A stretch of DNA of 23,767 nucleotides, taken from IMG/VR virus record IMGVR_UViG_3300011115_000171, positions 1 to 23,767 of that record; one strand, 5' to 3'. A program made the translations under genes and the position numbers. Below are positions 1 through 5,694 of the stretch, piece after piece (the stretch's first letter is position 1; each line of letters begins with the position of its first letter). The notes beneath the pieces were generated by a model. The model saw only the letters and a program-made list of their open reading frames with translations, did not search any database and was not told the origin of the DNA. Origin of the DNA: a virus.

Positions 1-2
1 CC

Positions 3-455
3 CCCAAGTCTAAGGCGCGCAAAACGCAAGCAATGGAAACGGTTGTTAAACAAATTGAGTTGGAACGCCAAGCCGCCGAGATGCGTCAATTTTTAATCTA
101 TGAAGCCGATGCAAGTTTTAATGAGATGTGGAATCGGTTTGAAGCTGAGTTAAACAGGCTCACCCGTGAAAAAGATAGGGAAGAAGCCAACGCAAAAAAA
201 AAGCACAACAGACAAGCCTACGCCGTCAACAGATGTGGGATCGGTGGGAAATTGGGATTGCTTTGTTTATTGCCATCTTTGTCATTGCAATGGCGTTTGG
301 GGGGCTTATGTGGTATATCCATGAACAGGCTCAAGAAAAGAAAAAAGACCGTTTTAGCCGTCAGGAATTTGAAAAACGATGGGTTACGGATAAGCGGACA
401 AAAGAATGTTGGCTTGAATATCAATCAACGGGGGAAATCCCCACTTATTGCGTAA
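3..455 (+). CDS. Partial protein of unknown function, 5' end outside window
   Basis: The frame is open to the left edge, so the ATG at 33 need not be the start. The first ~67 residues of this stretch are charged and helical (rich in E, K, R, Q, A), which looks like real coding sequence. From about position 204 the frame continues to a TAA at 453-455, but that part reads like an out-of-frame version of the gene at 233-469. The switch point coincides with a run of nine A residues at 194-202 containing an in-frame A_AAA_AAG heptamer. The product may therefore be a -1 frameshift fusion with the downstream membrane protein, or may overlap it by 223 nt. I do not recognise the family. Confidence 0.5.
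   Translation, partial: PKSKARKTQAMETVVKQIELERQAAEMRQFLIYEADASFNEMWNRFEAELNRLTREKDREEANAKKKHNRQAYAVNRCGIGGKLGLLCLLPSLSLQWRLGGLCGISMNRLKKRKKTVLAVRNLKNDGLRISGQKNVGLNINQRGKSPLIA
197..203 (+). promoter_or_regulatory. Candidate -1 ribosomal frameshift site (A_AAA_AAG)
   Basis: In the zero frame of the left-edge gene the codons are GCA AAA AAA AAG (192-203), so the heptamer A_AAA_AAG is correctly phased. This is the slippery sequence used by E. coli dnaX. A -1 slip enters the frame of the membrane protein at 233-469 with no intervening stop. A purine-rich AGGGAAG element lies upstream at 177-183, as in dnaX, though its spacing here (about 15 nt from AGGGA) is longer. I see no convincing downstream stem. 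The frameshift is inferred. A homopolymer sequencing error is the main alternative. Confidence 0.4.
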
Positions 456-469
456 AGGATATTAAATGA
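233..469 (+). CDS. Small membrane protein of the lysis region
   Basis: The 78-residue product has one strong transmembrane segment at about residues 7-28 (IGIALFIAIFVIAMAFGGLM), followed by a charged region with two cysteines (about residues 58 and 73). It sits immediately upstream of the holin and overlaps it by ATGA, so it belongs to the lysis cassette. An inner-membrane spanin-like or auxiliary lysis role is possible, but no family is recognised. No Shine-Dalgarno is visible before the ATG at 233 (CGCCGTCAACAG precedes it). The frame is open upstream to 179, so the protein may be made as the C-terminal part of a frameshift product from the preceding gene. Confidence 0.6.
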   Translation: MWDRWEIGIALFIAIFVIAMAFGGLMWYIHEQAQEKKKDRFSRQEFEKRWVTDKRTKECWLEYQSTGEIPTYCVKDIK

Positions 470-873
470 TTGGATTAGATTCACTTTTATCTATTGGTGG
501 TAAGTTAATTGATAAACTTATCCCCGACCCCGAAGCCAAAGCCCGTGCTAACTTGGAGTTGGCAAAATTAGCCCAAGATGGCGAATTGGCAAAGATGGCT
601 AACGAGACTAAAATGTTTGAGGTTGATCAAACCAACATAACGGAGCGTTGGACGGCAGACATGGCATCGGACTCTTGGTTATCCAAGAACATTCGTCCTA
701 TATGCCTTTTAACCATTTTGTTGGCTTATTTTATTTTTACAACCATGTCGGCTTTTGGATATAACGCTAACGAAGGGTACGTAAATTTGCTGGCTGGCTG
801 GGGTCAGTTAGTGATGGGCGCATATTTTGCAGGCAGGACGGCTGAGAAGATTATGGAAATGAAGAAGAAATGA
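466..873 (+). CDS. Holin, GTA_holin_3TM-like
   Basis: The product should permeabilise the inner membrane at the end of infection and so admit the endolysin to the cell wall. The 135-residue protein has an Ala/Lys/Glu-rich amphipathic N-terminal half. A WTADMASDSWLSKNIRP block (about residues 62-78) then precedes two hydrophobic segments (about 79-95 and 105-122) and a basic tail. This layout resembles the 'holin of 3TMs, for gene-transfer release' family. The start has an AAAGGA Shine-Dalgarno. Its ATG overlaps the upstream stop and its own stop overlaps the endolysin start, both as ATGA. The placement directly before an M15 endolysin supports the call. Confidence 0.8.
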   Translation: MIGLDSLLSIGGKLIDKLIPDPEAKARANLELAKLAQDGELAKMANETKMFEVDQTNITERWTADMASDSWLSKNIRPICLLTILLAYFIFTTMSAFGYNANEGYVNLLAGWGQLVMGAYFAGRTAEKIMEMKKK

Positions 874-1313
874 ATTTATCCACGCATTTTACTTTAGAAG
901 AATTAACACACACGGATCATCGTGAATTGGAGAACATACCAAATGAATCAGAAATTAAAAACCTTTATCGATTGGCTGAGTTCCTTGAAACAGTTAAAAC
1001 CGTACTTGGCGGTAAGCCGATTATGGTCAACTCTGCGTTTCGGTCGGAAGCCGTAAATACAGCCGTAGGATCAAAAAACACCTCTCAGCATAGGGTAGGG
1101 TGCGCCGCAGATATTCGAGTGCCTGAGATGACTCCTGATGCCGTTGTAAAGGCTATTATTGCGTCAGGGATTGGATACGATCAGGTTATTCGAGAATTTG
1201 CAACGCCAACAGGCGGTGGTTGGACGCATATTAGCGTACCCAACACGGCGGTTGCACAGCCGCGTCGCCAAGCGTTAATTATTGATAAATTGGGAACACG
1301 GGTTTATTCTTGA
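870..1313 (+). CDS. Endolysin, peptidase M15 family
   Basis: This is a zinc peptidase expected to cleave peptidoglycan cross-bridge peptides at lysis (D-Ala-D-Ala carboxypeptidase-like / L-Ala-D-Glu endopeptidase type). The 147-residue length fits a single catalytic domain. Visible motifs are SAFRS (residues 55-59), SQHRVGCAAD (72-81, giving zinc ligands H74 and D81), a candidate catalytic Glu in VIREF (E109), and WTHIS (H120, third zinc ligand). There is no signal peptide, so export would depend on the holin. The gene is translationally coupled to the holin by ATGA. Its last 10 bp overlap a possible convergent micro-ORF. Confidence 0.9.
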   Translation: MNLSTHFTLEELTHTDHRELENIPNESEIKNLYRLAEFLETVKTVLGGKPIMVNSAFRSEAVNTAVGSKNTSQHRVGCAADIRVPEMTPDAVVKAIIASGIGYDQVIREFATPTGGGWTHISVPNTAVAQPRRQALIIDKLGTRVYS

Positions 1314-1408
1314 ATTAATAACATCATCCAAACCAACAGGAATAAAAATAACATCCCTACGGCACACCCAATGCCAAGGATTGTGCAAAGAATGATCCAA
1401 TTAGTCAC
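1304..1408 (-). CDS. Putative 34-aa single-pass membrane micro-protein
   Basis: Reading from a GTG at 1408-1406 gives 34 residues and a TAA at 1306-1304. Almost the whole product is one hydrophobic helix (residues 5-32, rich in I, L, V, M, F, W) with short polar ends (VTNW start, QE end). The GTG overlaps the stop of the upstream minus-strand gene by 8 bp, which is the coupling style of this operon. An AAGG lies about 9 nt upstream. It fills the otherwise empty convergent gap between the lysis genes and the leftward operon. It could be an auxiliary membrane or antiholin-like peptide; that role is speculation. Confidence 0.4.
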   Translation of the reverse strand: MTNWIILCTILGIGCAVGMLFLFLLVWMMLLIQE

Positions 1409-1625
1409 GTTTCATGCGCCTTATAAATATGGCAAAGGATGCGGTGGTGTCTCCCCCATTAGTCAGTTTGTCAAATTCTTTAGCCACTTCTTCAATTACG
1501 TCGTTTCTTAATTTATCGTAAAACTCTTGAGGCGACATTTCTTTATCCTTATAAAAAGATTTGTTTAATCTAATATTAAGTTCGTTAAGGCTCTCCAAAC
1601 TCTTGCTCTGCTTTTTCGAAGTCAT
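1401..1625 (-). CDS. Hypothetical charged small protein
   Basis: The 74-residue product starts MTSKKQSKS and is dominated by charged, probably helical sequence with a basic C-terminus (FIRRMKRD). I chose the ATG at 1625. A longer frame would begin at 1688 but would run much further into the preceding gene. The chosen start overlaps that gene by 41 bp and has only a weak AAGAAAG ribosome site. Family and function are not recognised. It is near the distal end of the leftward early operon. Confidence 0.55.
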   Translation of the reverse strand: MTSKKQSKSLESLNELNIRLNKSFYKDKEMSPQEFYDKLRNDVIEEVAKEFDKLTNGGDTTASFAIFIRRMKRD

Positions 1626-1815
1626 TTTTAAACTTTCTTTGTATGCAAATAATGTCTTTTTCAGACAAAAAATCCAAGATGGACTCATCGTTCAAGCATA
1701 CATCGAACCCATATTCATCGAGCGTTGCAATCAATTCAGACGCATTGGGGTAATCCCTATTAAAGTCTTCGTCTTCGGGCAAGTTGGGTAAGTCGGCTAC
1801 ATCTATTGAAATCAT
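1585..1815 (-). CDS. Hypothetical acidic small protein
   Basis: The 76-residue protein is acidic in its N-terminal half (LPNLPEDEDFNRDYPNASEL) and more basic near the end. It has no membrane segment or recognisable motif. Its ATG overlaps the stop of the upstream gene as ATGA, which supports the start. An acidic small protein in an early phage operon could be an inhibitor or DNA mimic, but nothing in the sequence shows that. Confidence 0.6.
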   Translation of the reverse strand: MISIDVADLPNLPEDEDFNRDYPNASELIATLDEYGFDVCLNDESILDFLSEKDIICIQRKFKNDFEKAEQEFGEP

Positions 1816-2081
1816 GTGTTCTTTTCCTTGAGTTTGTCTTGTATGGCATTGGCAAAATCAATCATGCAATCCATAGTTATTTTTTCACAGTCACAAGTCA
1901 TGCCAATAATTTCTACTTCAGTCAGCCCTACCCATTTGCGCTCTTTCTCTGCTACCAGTTTGGCAAATTTATAAATGTCTTTATCGGTACATACAAATAA
2001 TTCGCTTTCTTCTTCACTTGGCTTGCCATGCGAAACAAACTCTGCCTCCATAGCCATCTCAATGATTTCATCTTGTGTCAT
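1812..2081 (-). CDS. Modular small phage protein ([11 protein letters not shown]-module, LKEKNT C-module)
   Basis: The 89-residue product begins [15 protein letters not shown] and ends WVGLTEVEIIG...LKEKNT. The N-terminal block is shared with the protein at 2997-3260, and the DNA is identical over 31 bp. The C-terminal block is shared with the protein at 2078-2656. The middle contains an FAKLVAEKERK helix, also echoed in the 2997-3260 protein ([11 protein letters not shown]). These look like exchangeable modules of small accessory phage proteins. Biochemical function is unknown. It is coupled at both ends by ATGA overlaps. Confidence 0.7.
   Translation of the reverse strand: MTQDEIIEMAMEAEFVSHGKPSEEESELFVCTDKDIYKFAKLVAEKERKWVGLTEVEIIGMTCDCEKITMDCMIDFANAIQDKLKEKNT
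2051..2081 (-). repeat. 31-bp direct repeat, copy 1
   Basis: This segment is identical base for base to 3230-3260. It encodes the first ten residues ([10 protein letters not shown]) of two different genes of the operon. Identity at synonymous positions points to recent duplication or recombination rather than conservation of protein alone. Confidence 0.9.
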
Positions 2082-2656
2082 GTGTTCTTCTCCTTGAGTT
2101 TTCTCTGCACTTCTCCAATCAAAGCCGCATACTCTAAATCGTATCGACTCATTATTAGTATTTCCTCATCCGTAAGACCTACCCATGTGCGTTGTGGCGG
2201 GGTGGTGTAAAGAGGTGTCACGTTTTGCACCATTTCGTCTATGTACGGCTTTGCCTGCGAAAAAACGTTAAACGCCCATTGCCTTCCACGTAGGTCGTTT
2301 GTTCGGTACTTGGCTTGGTCGTATCTCCACGCCACAGGCTCATCCTTCGCTTCTGATGCGGCCAACTGCTTGCCAGCAAGGAACGCAACTTCCATGTTGT
2401 ATTTTGTAAATTTTGACTCGTCACCAATATCGCCATCTCGATATGCTTTGGGCAACCAATCCCAAAACTCAGGACATGGTGAACCGTGTGTCTCATCCTT
2501 CGCTTCTAGTGCGGCTTTAATGGCGGTGATGGCATCACGACATTGAACAACCTCGTACAAACCGCCTGAGATAGACGCATCCAACACCTTGGGAGAATCA
2601 TCTAAAACGCCTTCCAACGCCTCCAATGCAAGGCGTAATGCTTCGTGTTTGGTCAT
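2078..2656 (-). CDS. Mosaic phage hypothetical protein
   Basis: The 192-residue protein starts [16 protein letters not shown] and has an Ala-rich helical N-terminal region that includes [15 protein letters not shown] central WRYDQAKYR segment follows, then [21 protein letters not shown] and an LKEKNT end. The 'EPVAW...[10 protein letters not shown]' layout is typical of widespread, rapidly reassorting accessory phage proteins with no assigned activity. The last ~35 residues match the C-terminal module of the 1812-2081 protein. ATGA overlaps link it to both neighbours. Within the gene, the EAKDE segment occurs twice (about residues 51-55 and 101-105), which suggests internal duplication. Confidence 0.7.
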   Translation of the reverse strand: MTKHEALRLALEALEGVLDDSPKVLDASISGGLYEVVQCRDAITAIKAALEAKDETHGSPCPEFWDWLPKAYRDGDIGDESKFTKYNMEVAFLAGKQLAASEAKDEPVAWRYDQAKYRTNDLRGRQWAFNVFSQAKPYIDEMVQNVTPLYTTPPQRTWVGLTDEEILIMSRYDLEYAALIGEVQRKLKEKNT

Positions 2657-3000
2657 GCTTGTCCCCTTAACTTCAAGCCTCGCTCATTTAAACGCTCAAC
2701 AATTTCTTTAAGGCTTTTGCGCCCTAAGTTGGGAGTTTTCAGCAAGCGTTGCTCGGTGCATCCGGTCAACTGCGTGATTGTGTAAATTTCTTCGGCTTTA
2801 AGGCAATGCTCAGACCGCACGGTCAAGTTAAGTTTTTCAATTGCATCATCAACCACAGCCTCACGCAAAGCCCACCTATCAATAATTTCCTGTCTGCGTT
2901 CAATCATGTCTTCTGCAACACGGTACGCATCACGGGCAGATTGCGGAGCAACCTTCAACACTTCCAGTGCCAAGTGGTCAAGTAATTCTTCTTTAGTCAT
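2653..3000 (-). CDS. Stand-alone RNA polymerase alpha-CTD homologue
   Basis: The 115-residue protein has a short helical N-terminal region (about 1-50). Residues 54-112 then align without gaps to the C-terminal domain of bacterial RNA polymerase alpha ([14 protein letters not shown] and [15 protein letters not shown]). The host domain binds UP-element DNA and activators. Residues equivalent to E. coli R265, C269, G296, K298, S299 and E302 are present as R62, C66, G93, K95, S96 and E99. N268 is His65 and E261 is Asn. There is no alpha-NTD, so it should not assemble into polymerase in the normal way. It might compete for promoter DNA or activators, or redirect host transcription early in infection (inference). 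The start at 3000 has AAGGA 6 nt upstream and an ATGA overlap. Confidence 0.85.
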   Translation of the reverse strand: MTKEELLDHLALEVLKVAPQSARDAYRVAEDMIERRQEIIDRWALREAVVDDAIEKLNLTVRSEHCLKAEEIYTITQLTGCTEQRLLKTPNLGRKSLKEIVERLNERGLKLRGQA

Positions 3001-3260
3001 TGGTAGTCCTTGCATGAATGTTGTTGGGCGGTTTTACGGTTAATCCAAGTGCCGGTGCAACCCGTACATTTAAACACCCCCGCAGCGAGTGAAAATTTAC
3101 CAGTTAACTTTGGCTTAGGTAACTCAAGTTCTTCTGCATAAATTCTGTCACGCTCTCTCTGCGCTACTAAATTAGCAAACGCTACAAGACCGTCTGCGTA
3201 GGTTGGTTTGCCTACAAGCCCCGCCTGTTTAGCCATCTCAATGATTTCATCTTGTGTCAT
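2997..3260 (-). CDS. Modular small protein with C-terminal zinc-knuckle-like motif
   Basis: The 87-residue product begins with [10 protein letters not shown], the same module and DNA as the 1812-2081 gene. A helix follows ([13 protein letters not shown]). The last third contains CTGC-x12-HSC (C65, C68, H81, C83), a plausible single zinc site that could bind nucleic acid or a protein partner. I chose the ATG at 3260, which overlaps the previous stop as ATGA, over an in-frame GTG at 3293. Function is unknown; the zinc site is inferred from spacing alone. Confidence 0.65.
   Translation of the reverse strand: MTQDEIIEMAKQAGLVGKPTYADGLVAFANLVAQRERDRIYAEELELPKPKLTGKFSLAAGVFKCTGCTGTWINRKTAQQHSCKDYQ
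3230..3260 (-). repeat. 31-bp direct repeat, copy 2
   Basis: Identical to 2051-2081, at the 5' end of a different gene of the same operon. It is a likely homologous-recombination point for module exchange or deletion of the genes between the copies. Confidence 0.9.
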
Positions 3261-3556
3261 ATCAATTCTCGCTGAATCGGTGAAACGTGCCACTCTCTTT
3301 CGTTACGCCCTGATTTAGATTTAACCGTCCGACCCGTTAAGGCAATTTCGCCATCCCGTTCTAATTCATGTAACCGCCTAGCCACTTGCATGGATTCAAG
3401 CCCTGTTAGTGCGGCAATGCCATCTTTACCTAGTGCGCCGTTCTTGGTCAAACAATCCACAATGATTTGGGCGTGGCGTTGGGCAAGGTCTTTTGCAGAC
3501 CCTGCCGCCTGCCAACTGGTCAAAGGGTCGGTGTTTCTAACTCTTGGATGCAACAT
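3257..3556 (-). CDS. Winged-helix DNA-binding protein
   Basis: The 99-residue protein starts MLHPRVRNTDPLTSWQAA, a recurrent opening in phage regulatory proteins. A helix-turn-helix-like stretch follows (LTKNGALGKDGIAALTGLESMQVARRLHELERDGEIALTG, about residues 36-75), with the helix-helix-hairpin pattern of a MarR/winged-helix fold. The end is basic (KSKSGRNERE). It probably binds DNA and may adjust expression of the early operon; the target is unknown. The start has an AAGGA Shine-Dalgarno 6 nt upstream. The stop overlaps the next gene as ATGA. Confidence 0.7.
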   Translation of the reverse strand: MLHPRVRNTDPLTSWQAAGSAKDLAQRHAQIIVDCLTKNGALGKDGIAALTGLESMQVARRLHELERDGEIALTGRTVKSKSGRNEREWHVSPIQRELI

Positions 3557-3565
3557 GGTTATTCC

Positions 3566-3835
3566 TTAAAAGGGGATACTTTGATCCATATCTTCATTTC
3601 CTTGGTTAAAAGGTTTATTAGGTGCGTATTCTTTAAGTTCGTAAGCGTTAGCCCAACCATCCCAACCGCCCTTCATTACGGGCAAACAATCAATTTTTAT
3701 CTTGAAATCACCTTTCCTGCTATCTTGAAAAATATTGCCAATTTCAAGGTATCGTTTTTTTTCTTCGCCCGTAGTTTTGTCAATGTATGTGCCTGAAATT
3801 ACTTTTAAAACTTTAATTTTCTTTAAATCGCTCAT
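3566..3835 (-). CDS. Small SSB-like protein with acidic IPF tip
   Basis: The 89-residue product is beta-rich in its first 65 residues (VLKVISGTYIDKTTGEEKKRY...IGNIFQD...IKIDCLPV). It ends NEDMDQSIPF, closely resembling the acidic D-D-D-I-P-F tip by which bacterial SSB recruits exonucleases, RecO and other repair proteins. The body is much shorter than a usual SSB OB fold. It lies directly after the YqaJ exonuclease and ERF genes, where phage recombination modules often carry an SSB. A role in single-strand binding or in docking recombination partners is likely but inferred. It is coupled to the exonuclease gene by ATGA. Confidence 0.65.
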   Translation of the reverse strand: MSDLKKIKVLKVISGTYIDKTTGEEKKRYLEIGNIFQDSRKGDFKIKIDCLPVMKGGWDGWANAYELKEYAPNKPFNQGNEDMDQSIPF

Positions 3836-4455
3836 GGTTGGCTTTCAATGTAGTTGGTGAATTGTGTGACTTTTTCCATCATTTCTGACAAAAACTTCTT
3901 TATTTCTATTTCCATTTCAAGCACAAATTTATCATCACGATTAACACGTTTGACAAACAATTGCGCCTTGGGTGGAAATCTTGGGTCGAATACGACGTAA
4001 TCGCACCACTCACGCCCCGTGCAGGCCATTTGCATCTGCATTTGAATAAAATATTTGTTTGGCACGTTACCCGTTAAAATTGTTTCCATCATGGTATTGC
4101 TATTCGGGCATTTCACTTCAATGCCGCCAAACAACCCCACATAGCCGTCAGGACTCGCCCCTGCGCGTTCAATCGTTGGATGGGGTACAAACCCCACTTC
4201 CTCAACCAAAACGCCCTCACGCGCCTCATACGCACTTCTAGCAAAGGGTTCTTGAGCCGTGCCCCACTCCATTGCAGAGTTGGTAAAAGAATCGGCTTTT
4301 TGATTCGTTACCACTTCTAGGACTAATTGGGTCATGTATGCGTCCCGACTTGCGGAATAACCCGTTTTTGTTCGTGCCATTACATCGGCTACGCGGGAAG
4401 CCGTCACTTTGCCCAGGCGTTGCTTAAACCATTCTTCCGTGCGTTGCTCATCCAT
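3832..4455 (-). CDS. YqaJ-family viral exonuclease
   Basis: This is the processive 5'-3' exonuclease partner of an annealing protein, converting duplex ends to 3' single strands for phage recombination (lambda Exo fold, PD-(D/E)XK). In the 207-residue product the nuclease motifs are in order: WGTAQEPFAR (Glu69), GASPDGYV (Asp103), GIEVKCP (Glu113, Lys115) and a Gln-rich IQMQMQM helix (138-144). I chose the ATG at 4455 because AAGGAGC lies 7 nt upstream; a longer frame reaches 4515. It overlaps the end of the ERF gene by 8 bp, consistent with a two-component recombinase. Confidence 0.9.
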   Translation of the reverse strand: MDEQRTEEWFKQRLGKVTASRVADVMARTKTGYSASRDAYMTQLVLEVVTNQKADSFTNSAMEWGTAQEPFARSAYEAREGVLVEEVGFVPHPTIERAGASPDGYVGLFGGIEVKCPNSNTMMETILTGNVPNKYFIQMQMQMACTGREWCDYVVFDPRFPPKAQLFVKRVNRDDKFVLEMEIEIKKFLSEMMEKVTQFTNYIESQP

Positions 4456-5023
4456 TTGCTTGCTCCTTTTTTGCTTTTTCAATACGTTTCTTTTTAGCGG
4501 CAATAATTTGACCAATTAGTGCTTGGTCGCCCATGCAAGCGTCATGCGCTATTTTGTAGACCTTGGTTAATTCGTCAGAATTGGCAGACCCCTCAATAGC
4601 GGCAAGGTGATCCTCAAGGTTAACCTTTGGGTGTACTTTAAGGTCTACCTTACGGGATGCGGCGTTACCGTCGTCATCTTCGGGGGCTTGACCCGTAGCC
4701 GCCATCAAAGATGCACGACGAATGTAAGTCAAGCACGACATAAACCCTTGAGGGTCGTGTTTTGGTGCGGGAAAGAATAACTTACCACAATCCAATCGTT
4801 CACCCGATTCGTGCAAAAAACTTGTTTCACACACAATGCCGTCAGGGTGTTCGGATGTGGTTTGAAATAAGAATATTCCGTTTGCGTTTAAAGCCGATAT
4901 GACCGATTCCACGCATGAGGCAAGGTCTACATACTTAGAACGGAAATGAGGGTTAACAGAGTTCTTTAGAGCTGGTTGAAAGGCAATTTGAGCCTTAACC
5001 AAAGCGGTACTAATTTGTTTCAT
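4448..5023 (-). CDS. erf: ERF-family single-strand annealing protein
   Basis: The product should coat and anneal complementary single strands made by the neighbouring exonuclease. The 191-residue protein shows the ERF signature NPHFRSKYVDLASC (24-37), then SALNANGIFLFQTTS and the core FMSCLTYIRRASLMAATGQAPEDDDGNAAS. A lysine-rich C-terminal tail ends the protein. ERF members vary in the tail, so length is not diagnostic. The ATG overlaps the upstream stop as ATGA; the Shine-Dalgarno is weak, suggesting dependence on coupling. Confidence 0.88.
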   Translation of the reverse strand: MKQISTALVKAQIAFQPALKNSVNPHFRSKYVDLASCVESVISALNANGIFLFQTTSEHPDGIVCETSFLHESGERLDCGKLFFPAPKHDPQGFMSCLTYIRRASLMAATGQAPEDDDGNAASRKVDLKVHPKVNLEDHLAAIEGSANSDELTKVYKIAHDACMGDQALIGQIIAAKKKRIEKAKKEQANG

Positions 5024-5208
5024 AATTCGATGCTTTCAAGGGTTGTTGTCATGTCTTTGATGTGGTCTTTTAAGATGTCGATTTCTTGGCATAACTCAAT
5101 GATGTGATGTTGAAGTTGACCAATGTGGTAAAAGTTTTTAAATTCTGGAGCAAGATATTCGTTGCTCTTTTGTTGGCAATCCGCAATGATTTTGTCGGCT
5201 TGGTTCAT
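5020..5208 (-). CDS. Small coiled-coil protein
   Basis: The 62-residue product (MNQADKIIADCQQKSNEYL...) has a heptad-like C-terminal half (LQHHIIELCQEIDILKDHIKDMTTTLESI) likely to form a coiled coil. The start at 5208 is supported by GGAG 7 nt upstream and an ATGA overlap with the membrane micro-protein before it; an in-frame TTG at 5220 is less likely. No family is recognised. Adjacency to the annealing protein may reflect co-expression only. Confidence 0.6.
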   Translation of the reverse strand: MNQADKIIADCQQKSNEYLAPEFKNFYHIGQLQHHIIELCQEIDILKDHIKDMTTTLESIEL

Positions 5209-5339
5209 AGCGGTCTCCAAACTGTCAAATCTAAAATAATGACGATAATTGCCACAATGGTGACAACGGCAAGCACACGGTTAAACGTGCGTTTGGGCTT
5301 GTGTGGACCATCAATGGGGGGGTAATAGGTGTGTTTCAT
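5205..5339 (-). CDS. 44-aa single-pass membrane protein
   Basis: Reading the minus strand from the ATG at 5339-5337 gives a 44-residue protein. The N-terminus is polar and basic, starting MKHTYYPPIDGPHKPKR. One transmembrane helix follows (VLAVVTIVAIIVIILDLTV, 22-40), then the short tail WRPL. Positive residues before the helix predict an N-in orientation. TAGGAG lies 6 nt before the start and overlaps the stop of the previous gene; the stop overlaps the next start as ATGA. The signals are strong for so short a gene. Function is unknown: early phage membrane peptides of this type can act in exclusion or host takeover, but that is inference. Confidence 0.75.
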   Translation of the reverse strand: MKHTYYPPIDGPHKPKRTFNRVLAVVTIVAIIVIILDLTVWRPL

Positions 5340-5347
5340 GCTAACTC

Positions 5348-5548
5348 CTAGCGAGTTAAGTACAACAAGTTGCCGCTTTTGATCGCTGTGTCACGGGCAA
5401 GATAACTAAACATCTGGACAACATAATTGTCTTCATCACGCACCACTATGTAGTTGTGATATTGCATTTCGGAAATGCTTTTTTGTTTTAGGCGTTCTGC
5501 CTCTTTTATAGCTTGGTTAACTGAGTACCAACTGTTCGTAATGTTCAT
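5348..5548 (-). CDS. First gene of leftward early operon, hypothetical
   Basis: The 66-residue product (MNITNSWYSVNQAIKEAERLK...) has a helix followed by beta-like segments (NYIVVRDEDNYVVQMFSYL). No domain is recognised. The start is secure: AAGGAG lies 6 nt upstream and the divergent promoter is about 50 bp away. Its TAG stop is part of the TAGGAG ribosome site of the next gene, so the two should be translationally coupled. Confidence 0.7.
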   Translation of the reverse strand: MNITNSWYSVNQAIKEAERLKQKSISEMQYHNYIVVRDEDNYVVQMFSYLARDTAIKSGNLLYLTR

Positions 5549-5596
5549 ACTAACTCCTTAAAGACCGCTTGCATTGTGCTACGGCATGGGGGTTAT

Positions 5597-5625
5597 TGTA
5601 TAGGTTTCTATACGGATGTAAACAA
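5597..5625 (-). promoter_or_regulatory. Leftward early promoter (sigma70-like)
   Basis: On the minus strand TTGTTT (5625-5620) is followed after exactly 17 nt by TATACA (5602-5597). This places transcription start near 5590, about 40 nt before the first leftward gene. The match is 4/6 at -35 and 5/6 at -10. The -10 and spacer are covered by the palindrome at 5598-5613. Confidence 0.6.
5598..5613. promoter_or_regulatory. Operator-like palindrome 1
   Basis: GTATAG-GTTT-CTATAC is a perfect 6-bp inverted repeat with a 4-bp spacer. It overlaps the -10 and spacer of the leftward promoter, so a bound repressor would block it. Its right half (CTATACGGATG) recurs as CTATACGCATG at 5687-5697, across the start of the HTH gene. 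The natural candidate ligand is the Cro-like protein next door (inference). Confidence 0.55.
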
Positions 5626-5642
5626 TTATTTAATTTATTTTA

Positions 5643-5657
5643 TAGGGAGTTTCCCTA
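5643..5657. promoter_or_regulatory. Operator-like palindrome 2
   Basis: TAGGGA-GTT-TCCCTA is a perfect 6-bp inverted repeat with a 3-bp spacer, midway between the divergent promoters. Its sequence differs from palindrome 1, so it may be the site of a different regulator. A hairpin role is less likely because it lies upstream of both predicted transcription starts. Confidence 0.4.
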
Positions 5658-5660
5658 ATG

Positions 5661-5688
5661 TTGCTTTTTATCCTTTGTCGAGTAAACT
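5661..5688 (+). promoter_or_regulatory. Possible rightward promoter, leaderless start
   Basis: TTGCTT (5661-5666) and TAAACT (5683-5688) are spaced 16 nt apart. Both are imperfect matches. Transcription would start about 7 nt later, at or next to the A of the HTH gene's ATG (5695), giving a leaderless mRNA. No clear Shine-Dalgarno is present, which agrees with that reading. Confidence 0.35.
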
Positions 5689-5694
5689 ATACGC

